Assembly: GCA_012934845.2 (NCBI GenBank)
Contig: WNNJ02001491.1
Location: 89,125-153,124, forward strand
Reading direction: 5' to 3'
Length of the DNA stretch: 64,000 bases
Source of the DNA: Pomphorhynchus laevis
Lineage: Eukaryota; Acanthocephala; Palaeacanthocephala; Echinorhynchida; Pomphorhynchidae
Part shown: piece after piece, positions 21,075 to 32,680 of the stretch
Position numbering within the stretch: the stretch's first letter is position 1
Layout of the letters: the number at the start of each line of letters is the position of its first letter
Made by a program: the position numbers and the translations under genes
The notes under the pieces: model-generated
What the model was told of the DNA's origin: nothing
What the model saw: the letters and a program-made list of their open reading frames with translations, nothing else
Databases searched by the model: none

Positions 21075-23920
21075 TTCGTTCAAGGATTATATACATATCT
21101 TCCTATCCATAGTAGGATAAGATCCCTCAAGTTCACACCGAGTCATTCTCCTATTTATATACTGAGGGTCAGCAAAACACCTGGGTCTCAATCACGGGGC
21201 ACGATTATCGGTAGTCTCGACATGGAATGCTTAATAAATCTTAGTATTTGCTTAGTAAGAGGTCCTCTAGAAAATGACTAGTCCAGAAATGGCCCAGGTG
21301 CACAAAGGTACATCTGAACCTTATCTCTTAATGGTAGACAACGGACCCGTTTCAGGACCCATCTTGTTTTCTTAAGAACATTCTTAAATCTATACAAATC
21401 AAATCCAGCATCCCAGTTCACCGAAATTGTAAAACCCAGGTATCTCGCTCAATGTGTCAAGAAAAAGAGGAGTTGATTCGTCATAATGGAGTGGAAGGCT
21501 GTGATTGTCAATCTATTTAATTTTTTCTTGTTGCAGGTGTGCGATGAAAGACAACCATCTAAGTCTTGGAAGGATTAAACATGATATTGGATTTGGCTAA
21601 CTGCACTGCTAATCTTAAAAATAAATGACTAATTTTTGAGACAGCATAAATACACCTGCGTTCTGAAAACAAAGCGGTGGTATCATAAGCAAACACCACC
21701 AATTGTTGATTGCGCGCTATAAGTTTAAGAAGAATAAGTGATGCATTAAAGATTGGGGAGAGGAGAGCTATGATGTACAAAAATAATTGGTTAGAACTGA
21801 TGCGCATCATGGTCGTTTTGATATTAGAAGCGCTTGGTATACAACATTATTCAAACTGTTAACATTTCTCGCAGGAAACGCTAGGGATCTCTGAGAGAAT
21901 ATAATAATGGGAATGGAAAAACACGGTCAAATGCAGCGGAAACAACGAGAAAAACAGCCATAAATAAGTGATGATTGTTCTCCTAACAGAACAGATAAAC
22001 TTCACCAACTTAGTGAATCAAGCACCACTAATATAACCATGAAAACTTGGTCAGATAAAATTTCGCCTAACCAAATGATGGCGAATTTTACGAGCAAGCG
22101 TTTTTCGTAAATGGAAATGAATAAGTTTTGAATCGAAATTGCCCGCAGATCTTTAGGACACGTTACCAGATTCTATTTGAATTCAATTCAAATTATTCAA
22201 ATTATTCTTGCAACAATAATAGCAGCAATATCGAACAGTGAGGCTAACATCATTCTAATGTCGATTTTGTTTCTCTGACTGTCTGTCAAAAGCTAAATAC
22301 TTTTAGTGGAGATTGGTGAATGGAATTTGGAGAGTCTTAGTGAGGGACTTCAGGAGCTCAAAATATAAGGAATTGACAAATCTCTAATCCTGAAACAACA
22401 CAAAAAGGAAATCGAGTCGTCTAAAAATCTATCAAAGCCTAAGGTACCAACCTAACCTGACGCATTCTGTTCCAAAATGACAAATTTCTTTCTTGAATAT
22501 CTTCCATAACGACAACTAGAAATGATTAAGAAGATCAACATAGGCCCTATTCCTAATAAGCTGTTGTTTGTAACTAGAACTTTAATATTATTTAGAGATA
22601 ATTTATCTGAAGGAGTCAGAAAGATTGGAAATATGCAGAATTTAACTTGAACCTTGAGTCTTGTCGGTAGCTTGCGACTGTTCAATACAAAATGCCTTAA
22701 TCAACCACTTCTGATCAAACAGTAAAATGTATAGGAGTAAATTGGTAGATGTACAGTTTAAAGTGGAGCCGATGGTACATGAACAAGGTATTCGTTCTTT
22801 GCTCTGCGGAGTGCGGCTTAGATCCAGCAACCAGTTATGTCGTTGGAGTCACCAAGTATCATGTTGTAATCTTTATCAACTATTCGTCTAAGGAGATCAT
22901 GATTCTTATGTATCTGCCCTAGTCCAATATAAATATTGGATAGACTGACCCGGTTACCATCATTACATGGTGTTACAGCTAAACAAGACAGGCAGGAAAA
23001 AAGGAGTCTAGTAAGAAGGATAATTTTAGTGAGCATTTAACTAGAGTATCTATGCCTTGATATAAATATGAGTGATGAGGGGTTATATATGGAGTATAGA
23101 GGGCGTTGATGTGATGTGGTAGACAACGAGTAATGTCCTGAGGGGTTCAAATTGATTTAGTTTCTTGAAGGACAATGCCTTCAATATCCCGACCTTGCAG
23201 AAGACGAAAGGCAGAAGCATCTCCCGAATTCCCATAAGGGATGTTCAGTTAAAAAGGATCTTAAATACTTCCCATTGCGTTGGAATGCAAACAAGTAAGA
23301 ACAACCTACTAGTTGGAGCCAACGTCAGGGTGTTTATCCAACCTTCATTGGCATGACCTACTTTGGTCCTGTCATCATCTACACTCGTTTCGTCTTCGCT
23401 TTATGACTTACTGGAGATCATTTCCGCCATTCACTTGCCTCTTTTTAGATAATTTAACTTTCATTTTCTGATTATCACTAGACGCAACACTCTTGTTAGA
23501 GATTGCTGTCGGTATGAGGACGGGTTAAGGAGTCACAATGACAACGGTAATTTTTGTTAGCATTGTTTCCATATTCTTTGCAAAATCAGTTAGTCTTTTC
23601 TCCAATAATGTGGATAACTCCTTGAATGACGATTGCGGAGGGTTAGATCAATTTTGCAAGATTCCCTCGAACAATTTGGGTCTAGAATTGTTTTGGTGCC
23701 TGCTTATGTAATCTTTGAAAAACTGACATTTCCCGAAGAATGCCGGGTGTTTTTGTCCGCGATTTCTGCAATACGGATTAAGGTCATTAGGACATTTATC
23801 TTCCACGTGTTGACAGTCATTTCTCGTTGGACATCTAGGGAAGTTAGAAAATGCTGATGTTCAGTGCCCCCACTTGTGGCATTTTTGACTGTGGTAACTC
23901 GTAATCATTTGAAGATACGT
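21075..23920 (-). mobile_element. LINE-B copy 1, decayed, antisense
   Basis: The minus-strand RT remnant at 21559-21810 reads LLSPIFNASLILLKL and VVFAYDTTALFSERRC; motif C has decayed from YADDTT. Endonuclease remnants at 22818-23036 read NIYIGLGQIHKNHDLLRRI and DSNDITGCW, related to DFNDRTGRW in other copies. Gag traces lie near 23650-23900. All parts are frameshifted. It lies inside the 6.4-kb CNT intron. Confidence 0.7.
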
Positions 23921-23929
23921 GCCGGAAGA

Positions 23930-25700
23930 CTATATACACTGACCATAAACTTCATTAATAAATGTATAGATAACATAAATATAGCCGGACTTTTAAATAA
24001 TTCTAAAAGTAAAGAAATAATAGGATCAGATTTAAGTAAATATATTCCTAAAATAAGATATAAACTCCTACCGCCATTAGGACGAAAAATTTGTAATTAT
24101 AATAAAGAATTAAAATCAATATGTAACGATAATATTAGAAACATGATGTAAATAGAATGCAATTGTAAAAGTTTTAGTTTTAATCAAATAAATGAACATA
24201 TATATACCCATAATCTAGAATTAATTGAAAACAATGAATTAAGGAAAATGCTATCAAAAGGGTATAAATATAGATTAAATAATAACAACAATAGAAATAA
24301 AATTTACAATTCGTTATATAATGACTTAAATACTAATGAAAATAACAAACAATTATAAAAGCAAAGATCAAATTAATAAAGATATGCATACAGAACTTAC
24401 TTTGTCTTAATATGCAAAAAGCTTTATTATGACATACTTATGAAAGAAGTTAATTATAATGATTTAAATGTAAATGCAACGTATGAATATAGTGATTTAA
24501 ATTTAAAAACAATTATTACAAGTCATTGTTCTATAATGGATAAAATGGCATAAAGATCTAATCAGATAATAAAACTATACCTATGATATATTGGAATTAT
24601 ATTTGAATCCAAAATTACATAAAAATTCAATAAAATCATATGTAGTGCTTTCAAATTTACATTAAAACCGTTTTCTGTTTATATGAATAAAACTCAAAGT
24701 AATTAAAGCACACTTTAAAAATATTGTAGGATAATCGAAATTAATACTGGTATAAAACACTATTTCAGTATTAATTCTACAAAAGAATTTTTAGAACAAC
24801 ACAAAAGGAATAAATTTTCAAAATATAAATACATACGATTTTAGTACGCTTTATACAAATCTAGATTTAGTAGATATTAAAGAAGCGTTAGTAAAATTAA
24901 TTAATCCTTATATTCGGAAAAAGATATACATATATATGTTATAACAACTATAACGTCTATCTAACAAAAATAAAATCATCAAGTAAATATAAATATATGG
25001 ATAAAATTGAATTATTATACTCAAATATTTTGATATATCAATATTATTTAAAAGTAAGGATATATATATCCAGATAAGTAAAATATGTTCTAATCTGAGG
25101 TACTAGAAGCCTATTATAGCTGATTTATTTAAAAGTTTTATAAATGAATTTGTTCATAACTGTGCAAAAAAATCCAAACTATATAAAGATATGAAATATA
25201 GTTTTCAATATATTAGTGATACATGTGTATTATACTCTAATAATGTTTATTTAATGAACGAACAAATTTATCCAGGTAGTCTCATTCTTAATAAAACCAA
25301 TATTAATGATAAAGAAGGTGTATATCTACATATGAGCATTAAATTAACATCAATTAAAAGTACTTTTAATTTATATCGTAAAGATGACATATTTAAATCT
25401 ACAATAAACATATTTGTGCATGAGCATTCATGCATGATATATAATATTAAATATAATACATTCAATAATGACATTTTATGAATTGCCATTATATGTAATA
25501 ATATTGGTTTTCTTCAGAATCATTTAAATAATTTAATAGATTCATATTTTAAACAAGATTACTATAAAAAATACCATCAAACAGAAAATAGTAAAATAGA
25601 TAAATCAACACAATAATATTAAAAATAAATTTAAAATCATTAGCGGAAAATTTTTATGGATGGATAAACATTAATATACTTTGTATTAGAATATAATACT
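23930..25700 (+). mobile_element. Naiad-like Penelope element, near full-length but decayed
   Basis: The N-terminal part (23864-24151 frame) reads KYIPKIRYKLLPPLGRKI. It is followed by CNCKSFSF..EHIYTHNLELI (about 24160-24230) and LRKMLSKGYKYR. This is the cysteine motif and 'L..G..YR' region preceding the RT in this family. The palm (25191-25481) reads SFQYISDTCVLYSNNVYL, so the YIDD box has become YISD. The end reads FLWMDK-like near 25665. There are many stops and frameshifts. The 3' interlocked-stem region follows at 25745-25830. Confidence 0.72.
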
Positions 25701-25739
25701 AGATAATCAAATGCCATCATATGAAATACATCATTAGCA

Positions 25740-25835
25740 TGCATTTGGCCCCGCTGCTATGTTGGGTAGAGGAATTAGGTGTTGAAACCTGATAACATAG
25801 CAGTTCCTCCTGATTAACTCTTATCATTATTCTGA
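25740..25835 (+). other. Second copy of the Naiad 3' interlocked-stem region
   Basis: It shares GGCCCC, GCTGCTATG, TTGGGTAGAGG, GAAACCTGATA and CATAGCAG with 10163-10252. The long CTGCTATG/CATAGCAG pairing is kept. The second strand of the GGCCCC stem has decayed to GGTGTT and the CTGATGA box to CTGATTA. Confidence 0.55.
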
Positions 25836-26035
25836 TGCAACGTCTGTTATTTATTAGTCAATTCATAAAAATGACTTTTATTTTAAATTTCAATTTTTTA
25901 TTTTAACTTGATTTAAATTATAGAAAATCTAAAAACAATTATTTATTTTATTATTTAATTATTAAATTTTGATTTAGCATTATTATGTTTTGTTTATTTT
26001 ATAATTATATTAAATACGTAGACTCAGTTAGCTGA

Positions 26036-27343
26036 TTTGATTTGTCTCCATGAAGGGGTTATGATTGTTTCTTGCTTGACCCATGGTGCTGTCCATGGTT
26101 TCTACTAAATGCTACAGGTAGTAAAAACCCATAGATTTATTTAATGAATGTACGTCCTTGATGGTATAGAATCTTTCCAATTCCACCAGATAATCAGGTC
26201 CGTTTTAATGTTATATATTTTATTTATTACCATTTCGGACTTAACTTAAGTGGACTGCTTGCTCGGAGTACAATTTCCATGTGTAGGAATCACTAACGTC
26301 GTTTTTGGGTTCGCAACATGATAATTCAGACAAATGGTCCAAATATTTAAAATACAGCATCTTCAGATATATCATTCAACATTTAAGAAGTTGTCGATAA
26401 ATTACCTTCCGTTAAAACATTAAAAGATGGGTTGTAATCAAATTCATAGTGCATTTTTAGTGCGACAATTTTCTAAGGATCCTTAAAGGTTTATTTGATA
26501 AAAGCGAAATCTGCTGAATAATTCATTTTTTTTCCAAATAAAAGGTCAGTTTCTTTATAATGATCAAGAACACTTCGATTCAAATAATTGTATCTTAAAA
26601 GTGTGTCGGAGCAATCGACCTGTTGTCATAAGTAGAGTCTAAGGTAATAATGGGTGTAAAATACATAATATGTTTATCACTGTTTCTATATAAATGTTTC
26701 AGTATATGTACATTCCAACTAGGTTTCGATATATAGGTTAATGAACAAATTAAATTTATTGATCAAACTTTTTAAGGCGCATTCCGTGCATGCGGGCGGG
26801 AAACTACCAAATATTTAAGCTAACTGACTGTGCTATTCGATGCGTTGGTTCATAACTGTTGCGTTCACGAATTGCAACTGATGACAAGTTTAACACAAAA
26901 GTCAAAACGTATTGTGATGTCTGAGCGAAGAGGACTCCGTCGGGCTGTCAGAATTCTTGAAATTTATGACTCTGGAAAATTCCAAGAATGCGTTTAACGA
27001 TTGCTAGAAAGTTTCGCCTTCTGCAATCCCTTCGAAATCCATTGTACATTACATTCCATTTCAGGCATTGCAAGTAATCGACGATTGACCACGCGATCGA
27101 GGTCGATCGCAATCGCCTTGTTGGTCACCTCTGATATATTGTGAATCTATATATGATAGATCAGATTTTAATAAAAAAAATTCGAGCCCATCTGGCTTAC
27201 AGGTAAGCAGTAAAAGTATCTGTTACAACAAAATATTTAATACTAATTAAAATTATTTTTGAGAGAGGATAATAAGAATATATCTTTAATAAGTTAAAAA
27301 CACTCTCTAAATATTACAATATTGTAATATAAATATTACATAC
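26036..27343. other. CNT intron DNA, unassigned
   Basis: No credible gene is found here. A richer-GC patch at about 26770-27130 contains a short open plus-strand stretch (MSERRGLRRAVRILEIYDSG near 26920) that stops soon after. It may be a transposon scrap that I cannot identify. Confidence 0.35.
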
Positions 27344-27472
27344 GTGGAAAATCATGTGCTTCATTTCAGGATTTACAAATTCCTCTATTCCACATATATA
27401 CCGGTTTATATTTTGAGGTGGTAGATTTTCCCTTAATATTATTATTTTGGATAATTTCTGGAATGCGATGGC
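27344..27472 (-). CDS. CNT nucleoside transporter exon 9
   Basis: It encodes AIAFQKLSKIIILRENLPPQ and ends GIEEFVNPEMKHMIFH. It matches the SLC28 stretch 'EFVAYQxLSxxKxxxLxGxEEWxxxxKQWIS'. The conserved E of NEFVAY is the last codon of exon 8 and the intron falls right after it. The exon is 129 nt (43 codons), phase 0 at both ends, with a GTATGT donor. Confidence 0.88.
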
Positions 27473-27530
27473 CTCAAAGAATAACAAATACAGCACAATG
27501 TAATACCCATTTAATATGTCGTCTTAATAC

Positions 27531-27638
27531 TTCGCTAAAAATCGTTTTAATTCCGATGAGTCTTGATACTTCTTGCAAATCACGTTTCGGAACTCCCATA
27601 GCGTATGCGAACGGATAAAATGTGTAGGATAGTAATAT
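27531..27638 (-). CDS. CNT nucleoside transporter exon 8
   Basis: It encodes ILLSYTFYPFAYAMGVPKRD and ends LIGIKTIFSE. The family pattern is 'xICSYxxxPxxFxMGVxxxDxxxVAxLxGIKxFxNE'. The exon has 36 codons, phase 0 at both ends, bounded by a 44-nt intron upstream and a 58-nt intron downstream. Reading through either intron gives stops, so the introns are needed. Confidence 0.9.
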
Positions 27639-27682
27639 CTAAACGGACTACGAATTAAAAAATCCGATATTCATGTTCTAAC

Positions 27683-27854
27683 TTGAAACGATATGTTTTC
27701 CAAATTAATGAGTATGAACATATTCGAAATAATATCGTCAAGCCAATATAGCGTTGTGTTGATCACGAGAATGCATACGAACAATGTCGCACATATAGAT
27801 AGTGACGAAACTGCTCCTTTTAGAAAAGCCTCAAAAGCACTAATGTTATTTGAG
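27683..27854 (-). CDS. CNT nucleoside transporter exon 7
   Basis: It encodes NNISAFEAFLKGAVSSLSIC, a membrane stretch, then NTTLYWLDDIISNMF and NISFQ. It matches 'NxLEAASxGAxxAxxLxxNIAANLIAFLAxLxFxNxxLSWLG...LSFQ'. One base at its start completes the split His codon from exon 6. The acceptor is TTTTATTTTAG at 27855. The NIAANLIA stretch is less conserved than usual. Confidence 0.85.
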
Positions 27855-28914
27855 CTAAAATAAAATATTTAATATTAACATTTGTACCGTGTAAATATAA
27901 ATAACTGTCCAATAAACAGATGTGCATCATACAATGAAATTAGAACTAAAATGTGAAGGTAATATTTTAAGTTAAAATAATGAGAATTTTATTATTTATA
28001 AGATATATTTACATATATTTATATATGTCTTTTAACAAATATCGTGGATTAATGGCGAAATTCCTCTCAAGGTAATAACTGCTGAAATTTCTAGAAACAA
28101 TGATTTTGCCATGATTTGGGAAATTCCTGTTAGCTAGCATTTTATTTTCAAAAATGTCTTTATTACATGAAACATATTCAAGGAGTTAAATTAAAAAGAA
28201 TTTTGACGGTATGAAAAGTCCATTTAGTGGTCTTTACTTATCGTGCATCAGATCATTTTTATGTTTCTAGTATAAACAGCATTAGATAAATGGAAGATCA
28301 AAAGACATTTATCTAATACCTTTTGCCCATAAGGCATTTATCATTTATATTAAAGTTCATTATCACGGGATCCTGTTGTATAAGTTAATTTAGTTTAGTA
28401 AAGCCCACAATCGCTTAGGAACCACAAACTGCGGTCAAGATAAAAGTGGCCACGAAATGATAATAAAGGAAAATAACACAATGAACAAATGTAGACATTA
28501 TGATTATACGTATTATTAGCCTATCGAGATCTTTAATATTATTTAAGTTTCTATCTAAATGAAATCAGCTTTAAATCTACAGAAATAATATAAAAAATAA
28601 TTATCTAAATTAAATCATATTCGATACGTGTCATATTCCATTAGTGCAACTTTATATTTAATTATAAGGCTGATGCTTATTTTTTAATTTGAAATTCACT
28701 GTTATATTTTAATTTTCCACTGTTACTGGGATCCTCGATCCCTTTAATCCCTTTCCCAATCTAAATTACAAATACACACAAATCAGATCAGCTAACTAAT
28801 CAGTCGACATATTCATCGTCAAATACAAAATTCCAGAACTTTTGAATGTGAGAAAGGTTCAAACGAGAAACCAATTGTAAATCATCTAATAATGATGTAA
28901 CATGAAGATCTGTG
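27855..28914. other. CNT intron DNA, AT-rich
   Basis: Part of the 8.0-kb intron between CNT exons 6 and 7. I see nothing beyond AT-rich sequence and short A/T runs. Confidence 0.4.
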
Positions 28915-29770
28915 TAGACTTAAACGTATCCTGAAGAGAGCTAGATGGGATCTTAAACGGGCTCAGCATCTGTCGTTGAAAAGGAAAACTCAGGTGCGCC
29001 TCTGGGGCACTTAGGCTATCTCGGGATTAGTCTTCTTTTTGAGAGGACCTCCACCAGAGCAAAGGCTAAGGTTTCTTAAGCTCCTCGTCTATCATTTACC
29101 CAGCATAGTCCGCGCCGATTGGATTCTTCGAGCGGTGAAAGACCCCGGGTGGTTCAGTCGGAAGGCGGCGTGATGGATCGGTTGGGGGGGGGCTCAGATC
29201 CCCCTGGATTTGAGGCCATGAAGAAAGGGAAGACTGCAAGAAAGAAATGAATTGAAGTTATGGTTTCTGTCTTTAACTGACACTTTTTAACTGACTGTTA
29301 TGACTATTTTTGCATTTACGTTTTGTGATTTAATAAATTTATTATTATTAAGTTATTTCAACCAGCAGGTAATATCAGGCTATATCAACCAGCAGGTAAC
29401 TAAACTGTCGGAAATCCGACAAATTAGATCTAAAAAGACCTGTGTGAAGTAAAGGACAATAAGTCGATTAAAAAGAGGAGCTGAGCATCAACAAAGAGGG
29501 ATTACACATTTGAGAAGTATCATTAGTCAAACGATAACGAAAACTCTCTAAATTATTATTCAAAGAAATCATTGATGAATCGATTAGTTGTTGAAAACCA
29601 GACCGAATATGTATTTTTGTTGATTAAGCAACAAAAATACATATTGGGGAAGACGGCAAGAAAGAAATGAATTAAAGTTGTGGTTTCTGTCTTTAACTGA
29701 CTTTCTTTGACTGACTGTTATAACTATTTTTGCATTTATGTTTTGTGATTTAATAAAATCTTTATTAGTA
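28915..29770 (+). mobile_element. LINE-B 3'-end fragments, two in tandem
   Basis: The first fragment (about 28915-29350) starts with ACTTAAACGTATCCTGAAG and includes GACCCCGGGTGGTTCAGTCG and the GGCGGCGTG box also found at 52080 and 61890. It ends with TTTTGTGATTTAATAAA. The second (about 29640-29770) repeats only the last 130 bp with the same TTGTGATTTAATAAAATC tail. Both are 5'-truncated insertions typical of LINEs, plus strand. Confidence 0.7.
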
Positions 29771-29964
29771 TCATAAAGGACTTCGATTGATACAAAGAGA
29801 AACAATAGTAATAGCATAAGAGTGAAAAATGATAAGGTACCGTTTAGCCATCAAGTCATTTTCACAGGACGAATATCACAAAGTATCTCGTTACATATAA
29901 ACTTAGTAATAAAGATATAAGTGGGCTAAGACAGGACTATATATAATCCCCTTGTGTACTTGCA

Positions 29965-30465
29965 CGGGCAAAATGACATGATTATCCAACACTCAGGCAT
30001 CAGGCAATATGAATCTGGAAATTTCGAAGTGAATACTTACTTAGATTTGAATCTACAATTCTAAATATATGAAAACATTCATCGAAGGATCACCAAAGCG
30101 GTTTGACTGAGCTAGTTTCCTGTGAAACTACGAATATATGAAATCATCTGTTAAAAGATCCCGTTTAAAGGTATACGTAGAAAAATAGAAAGTTCCATAT
30201 AACTAGAAAATTATAGATTGACTGGATGCATAGTCGAGCGTGCTAAGCGTGTGCCAATGATACAACGCGAGTTTCGAATAATTAAAGAAACCAAATAATT
30301 TCTTAGGGAAAATGTCGGTACTCAATCTTCTGATGAACATGGGTGTAGTATGCAAAGGCAAAGCGGGGAAATGACCTGAGTATCCAACAATTTGGCATCA
30401 GGGAATATGAATCTGGAAATTTGAAAGCGAATACTGGCTTAGATTAGAATATACAATTCTTTCAA
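29965..30465. repeat. Direct repeats of about 100 bp, unknown family
   Basis: ATCAGGCAATATGAATCTGG with its surroundings occurs at about 29998 and, slightly changed, at about 30390. Flanking TATCCAACA and CGAATACT..TTAGATT are also shared. Another internal motif, AATATATGAAA..CATC, occurs at about 30065 and 30133. Family unknown. Confidence 0.5.
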
Positions 30466-30654
30466 TTGAAATAGTCTTCGAATTTGCTGGTGTAATAATA
30501 TATATAGTCGAAATTAAATAACGTTTGTCCGGGATCTGATTCCATAGTATGTAGAATTACAGTTATAAAATATGATAATAACGGAAAGCATAAATAAAAT
30601 TAGTCAGTAGTTTCGCCTTTAGTGGACTTAATCAATTTTATCTCCTTGCATATA

Positions 30655-31475
30655 TACTGACGACGGGTTGCCCCTTCGTCATTAGCACAATACATTGTAC
30701 TAATGACGAAGGGGTAACCCGAAAACTTTTTTAAATTAATTGCAAAAGAAAGCTTGTTAAATTTTATATACCTACCTATTTTGAAATATTTATGATTCCG
30801 ACAGAAACAAGGATCCCAAGCCGTTGTGGTGTACAAATAACCCCACAACAGCTTAGAATCCTTGTTTCTGTCGGATTCATAAATATATCAAAATAGGTAG
30901 GTATATAAAATTTAACAAGCTTTCTTTTGCAATTAATTTAAAAAAGTTTTCGGGTTACCCCTTCGTCATTAGTACAATGTATTGTGCTAATGACGAAGCG
31001 GTAACCCGAAAGCTTGGTTAAATATTATATACCTACCTATGTTGATATATATCATACATATATATCATATAATATTGATTTATATAATATATCATAATAT
31101 AGATTTATATATTATATATAATATATTATACAATATATCATATAATATATTTTGGTCATAGCGTGATAACAACCGTAGCTTATAAATTGATTTAAATTTA
31201 TACTTACAATATATATATATATATATATATCAAAATAGGTAAGTATATAAAATTAAACCAAGCTTCTTTTGCAATTTTATTTAAAAACGCTTTCGTGTTA
31301 CCCCTTCATCAGTAGCACAATACAATATTCTATATAGATTCTATACAGAATATTGTATTCTGCTACTGACGAAGGGGTAACCCGAAAACGTTTAAAAAAA
31401 ATGCAAAAGGAGTTTAATTTAATTTTATATACTTACCTATTTTGATATATTTATGAATCCGACAGAAACAAGGAT
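30655..31475. repeat. Palindromic element cluster with CTRATGACGAAGGGG motifs
   Basis: The sequence from about 30667 to 30835 is repeated inverted at about 30848-31018, giving arms of about 170 bp around a centre near 30842. Another pair of arm pieces lies at about 31225-31320 and 31345-31475. Each arm carries GACGAAGGGGTAACCCGAAA or a variant; the one at 31281-31312 on the minus strand reads CTGATGAAGGGGTAACACG then AAAGC. The motif order resembles the terminal regions of Penelope-like elements. A TATA-rich stretch (31040-31235) separates the two palindromes. Confidence 0.65.
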
Positions 31476-31479
31476 CTGT

Positions 31480-32680
31480 AAATATTAATAGATTTCAAAA
31501 TATTAACAGATTTTCAAATCGAGCAAACGAAAATTTAATTTGTTATTAGCAAAAATAGCTTTCGAGGATTTCCCCTTCTTCAGTTTACAAATTATCAGTG
31601 TTACTCACAATCGTTTTCGCTTACACTTATATTGTACATTGTACACGGAAGAAGCAAACATAAAATCAGAAGACAGAACAACAGGAAAGTACAATGTCAC
31701 AGTTTGAAACCGTGTTCAGTGTTTAAACTTTTGTCGGTCATGAGCTGACCTATCCAAAATTGCTCTACTTTCCTGCGATCGTAGTTGTCACAAACTGCTG
31801 TGATTAATGTTGTGACCATATTGTGATTTGGATTTTCTATCATATGTCTGACAGCACCTTAGTTAATTTAAGCGTATAGTTATTAAGTCTGCCCTTTGGT
31901 TGTTGGCCCTGATGTTGAACGATGATCCTGTTTCACCTACATACTGGGCGGGACAGCATACACACTTGTGTATATATACTGCGCCTTTTGTCTGGCATGT
32001 TAATTCACCTTTTACTCTATACATCGAGTTTGTGATTGATCTTTTAAATGTGGTTGTGCTTGTCATTTGGCGACAATATTTGCAGCGTGCACGACCACAT
32101 GATCCACTGATGTTGCCTGTTATTCTGTTTGTTTTCCGAGTTGGAGCGACAATATTGTGAATTGATAGTCCTCCTTTGAATCCGATGCGTGGTCTGAGGA
32201 TGATCTGTTGTTGGTTAGCTGACAAATTATTGACAGCACTGTTGATATCCTTCTGAATGCGTATTATTGCTGGATGGAAGGTGACAGCACAATTGAATAT
32301 GTTGTCATTTGACTGTGTTCTTTCGCGAATATTTAAAAGATCGTGACGTTGCATCGCTGAAACTTCTCGGTATGCCTCTCGACTAGTCTATCCGAGTACA
32401 CTCTTTCCATAAATTCTTTACGCATATTTGATGAGTTTCGTAGAAATTCACTATTACTAGAGCATATTTTCTTTGCTCGAATCATCTCGTTCCGAATTAT
32501 GAGTCGCTTTACTTTAGGAGCGTGAGCACTGCTGGCGTGTATAAGAGATCTCGTACCTTCGAATTTCGTGTGCATAGTCGTCTGCCATAGTCCATGAGTG
32601 TCGACATACGTATCCACATCGAGAAATGCGACCCGTCCGTTATTTGGTTCAGTTTTTCCATGCACATATTGTTTGGAACC
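31480..32680 (-). mobile_element. Penelope element, left copy (minus), 5'-truncated
   Basis: Read on the minus strand it starts within the RT (GRVAFLDVDTYVDTHGLW, about 32650) and runs through the RT C-terminal part (32333-32665) after a frame change. It then reaches a GIY-YIG endonuclease (31863-32354 frame) with GAVYIHKCVCCPAQYVGET. The terminal motif CTGAAGAAGGGG..CTCGAAAGC is at 31556-31584. It mirrors the right copy almost base for base over about 1.17 kb. The RT core is missing here. Confidence 0.85.

Noticed and set aside
26770-27140. Possible Tc1/mariner or exon remnant around MSERRGLRRAV
   Set aside because: The open stretch is under 30 codons, with no catalytic motif and no fit to the CNT gene.
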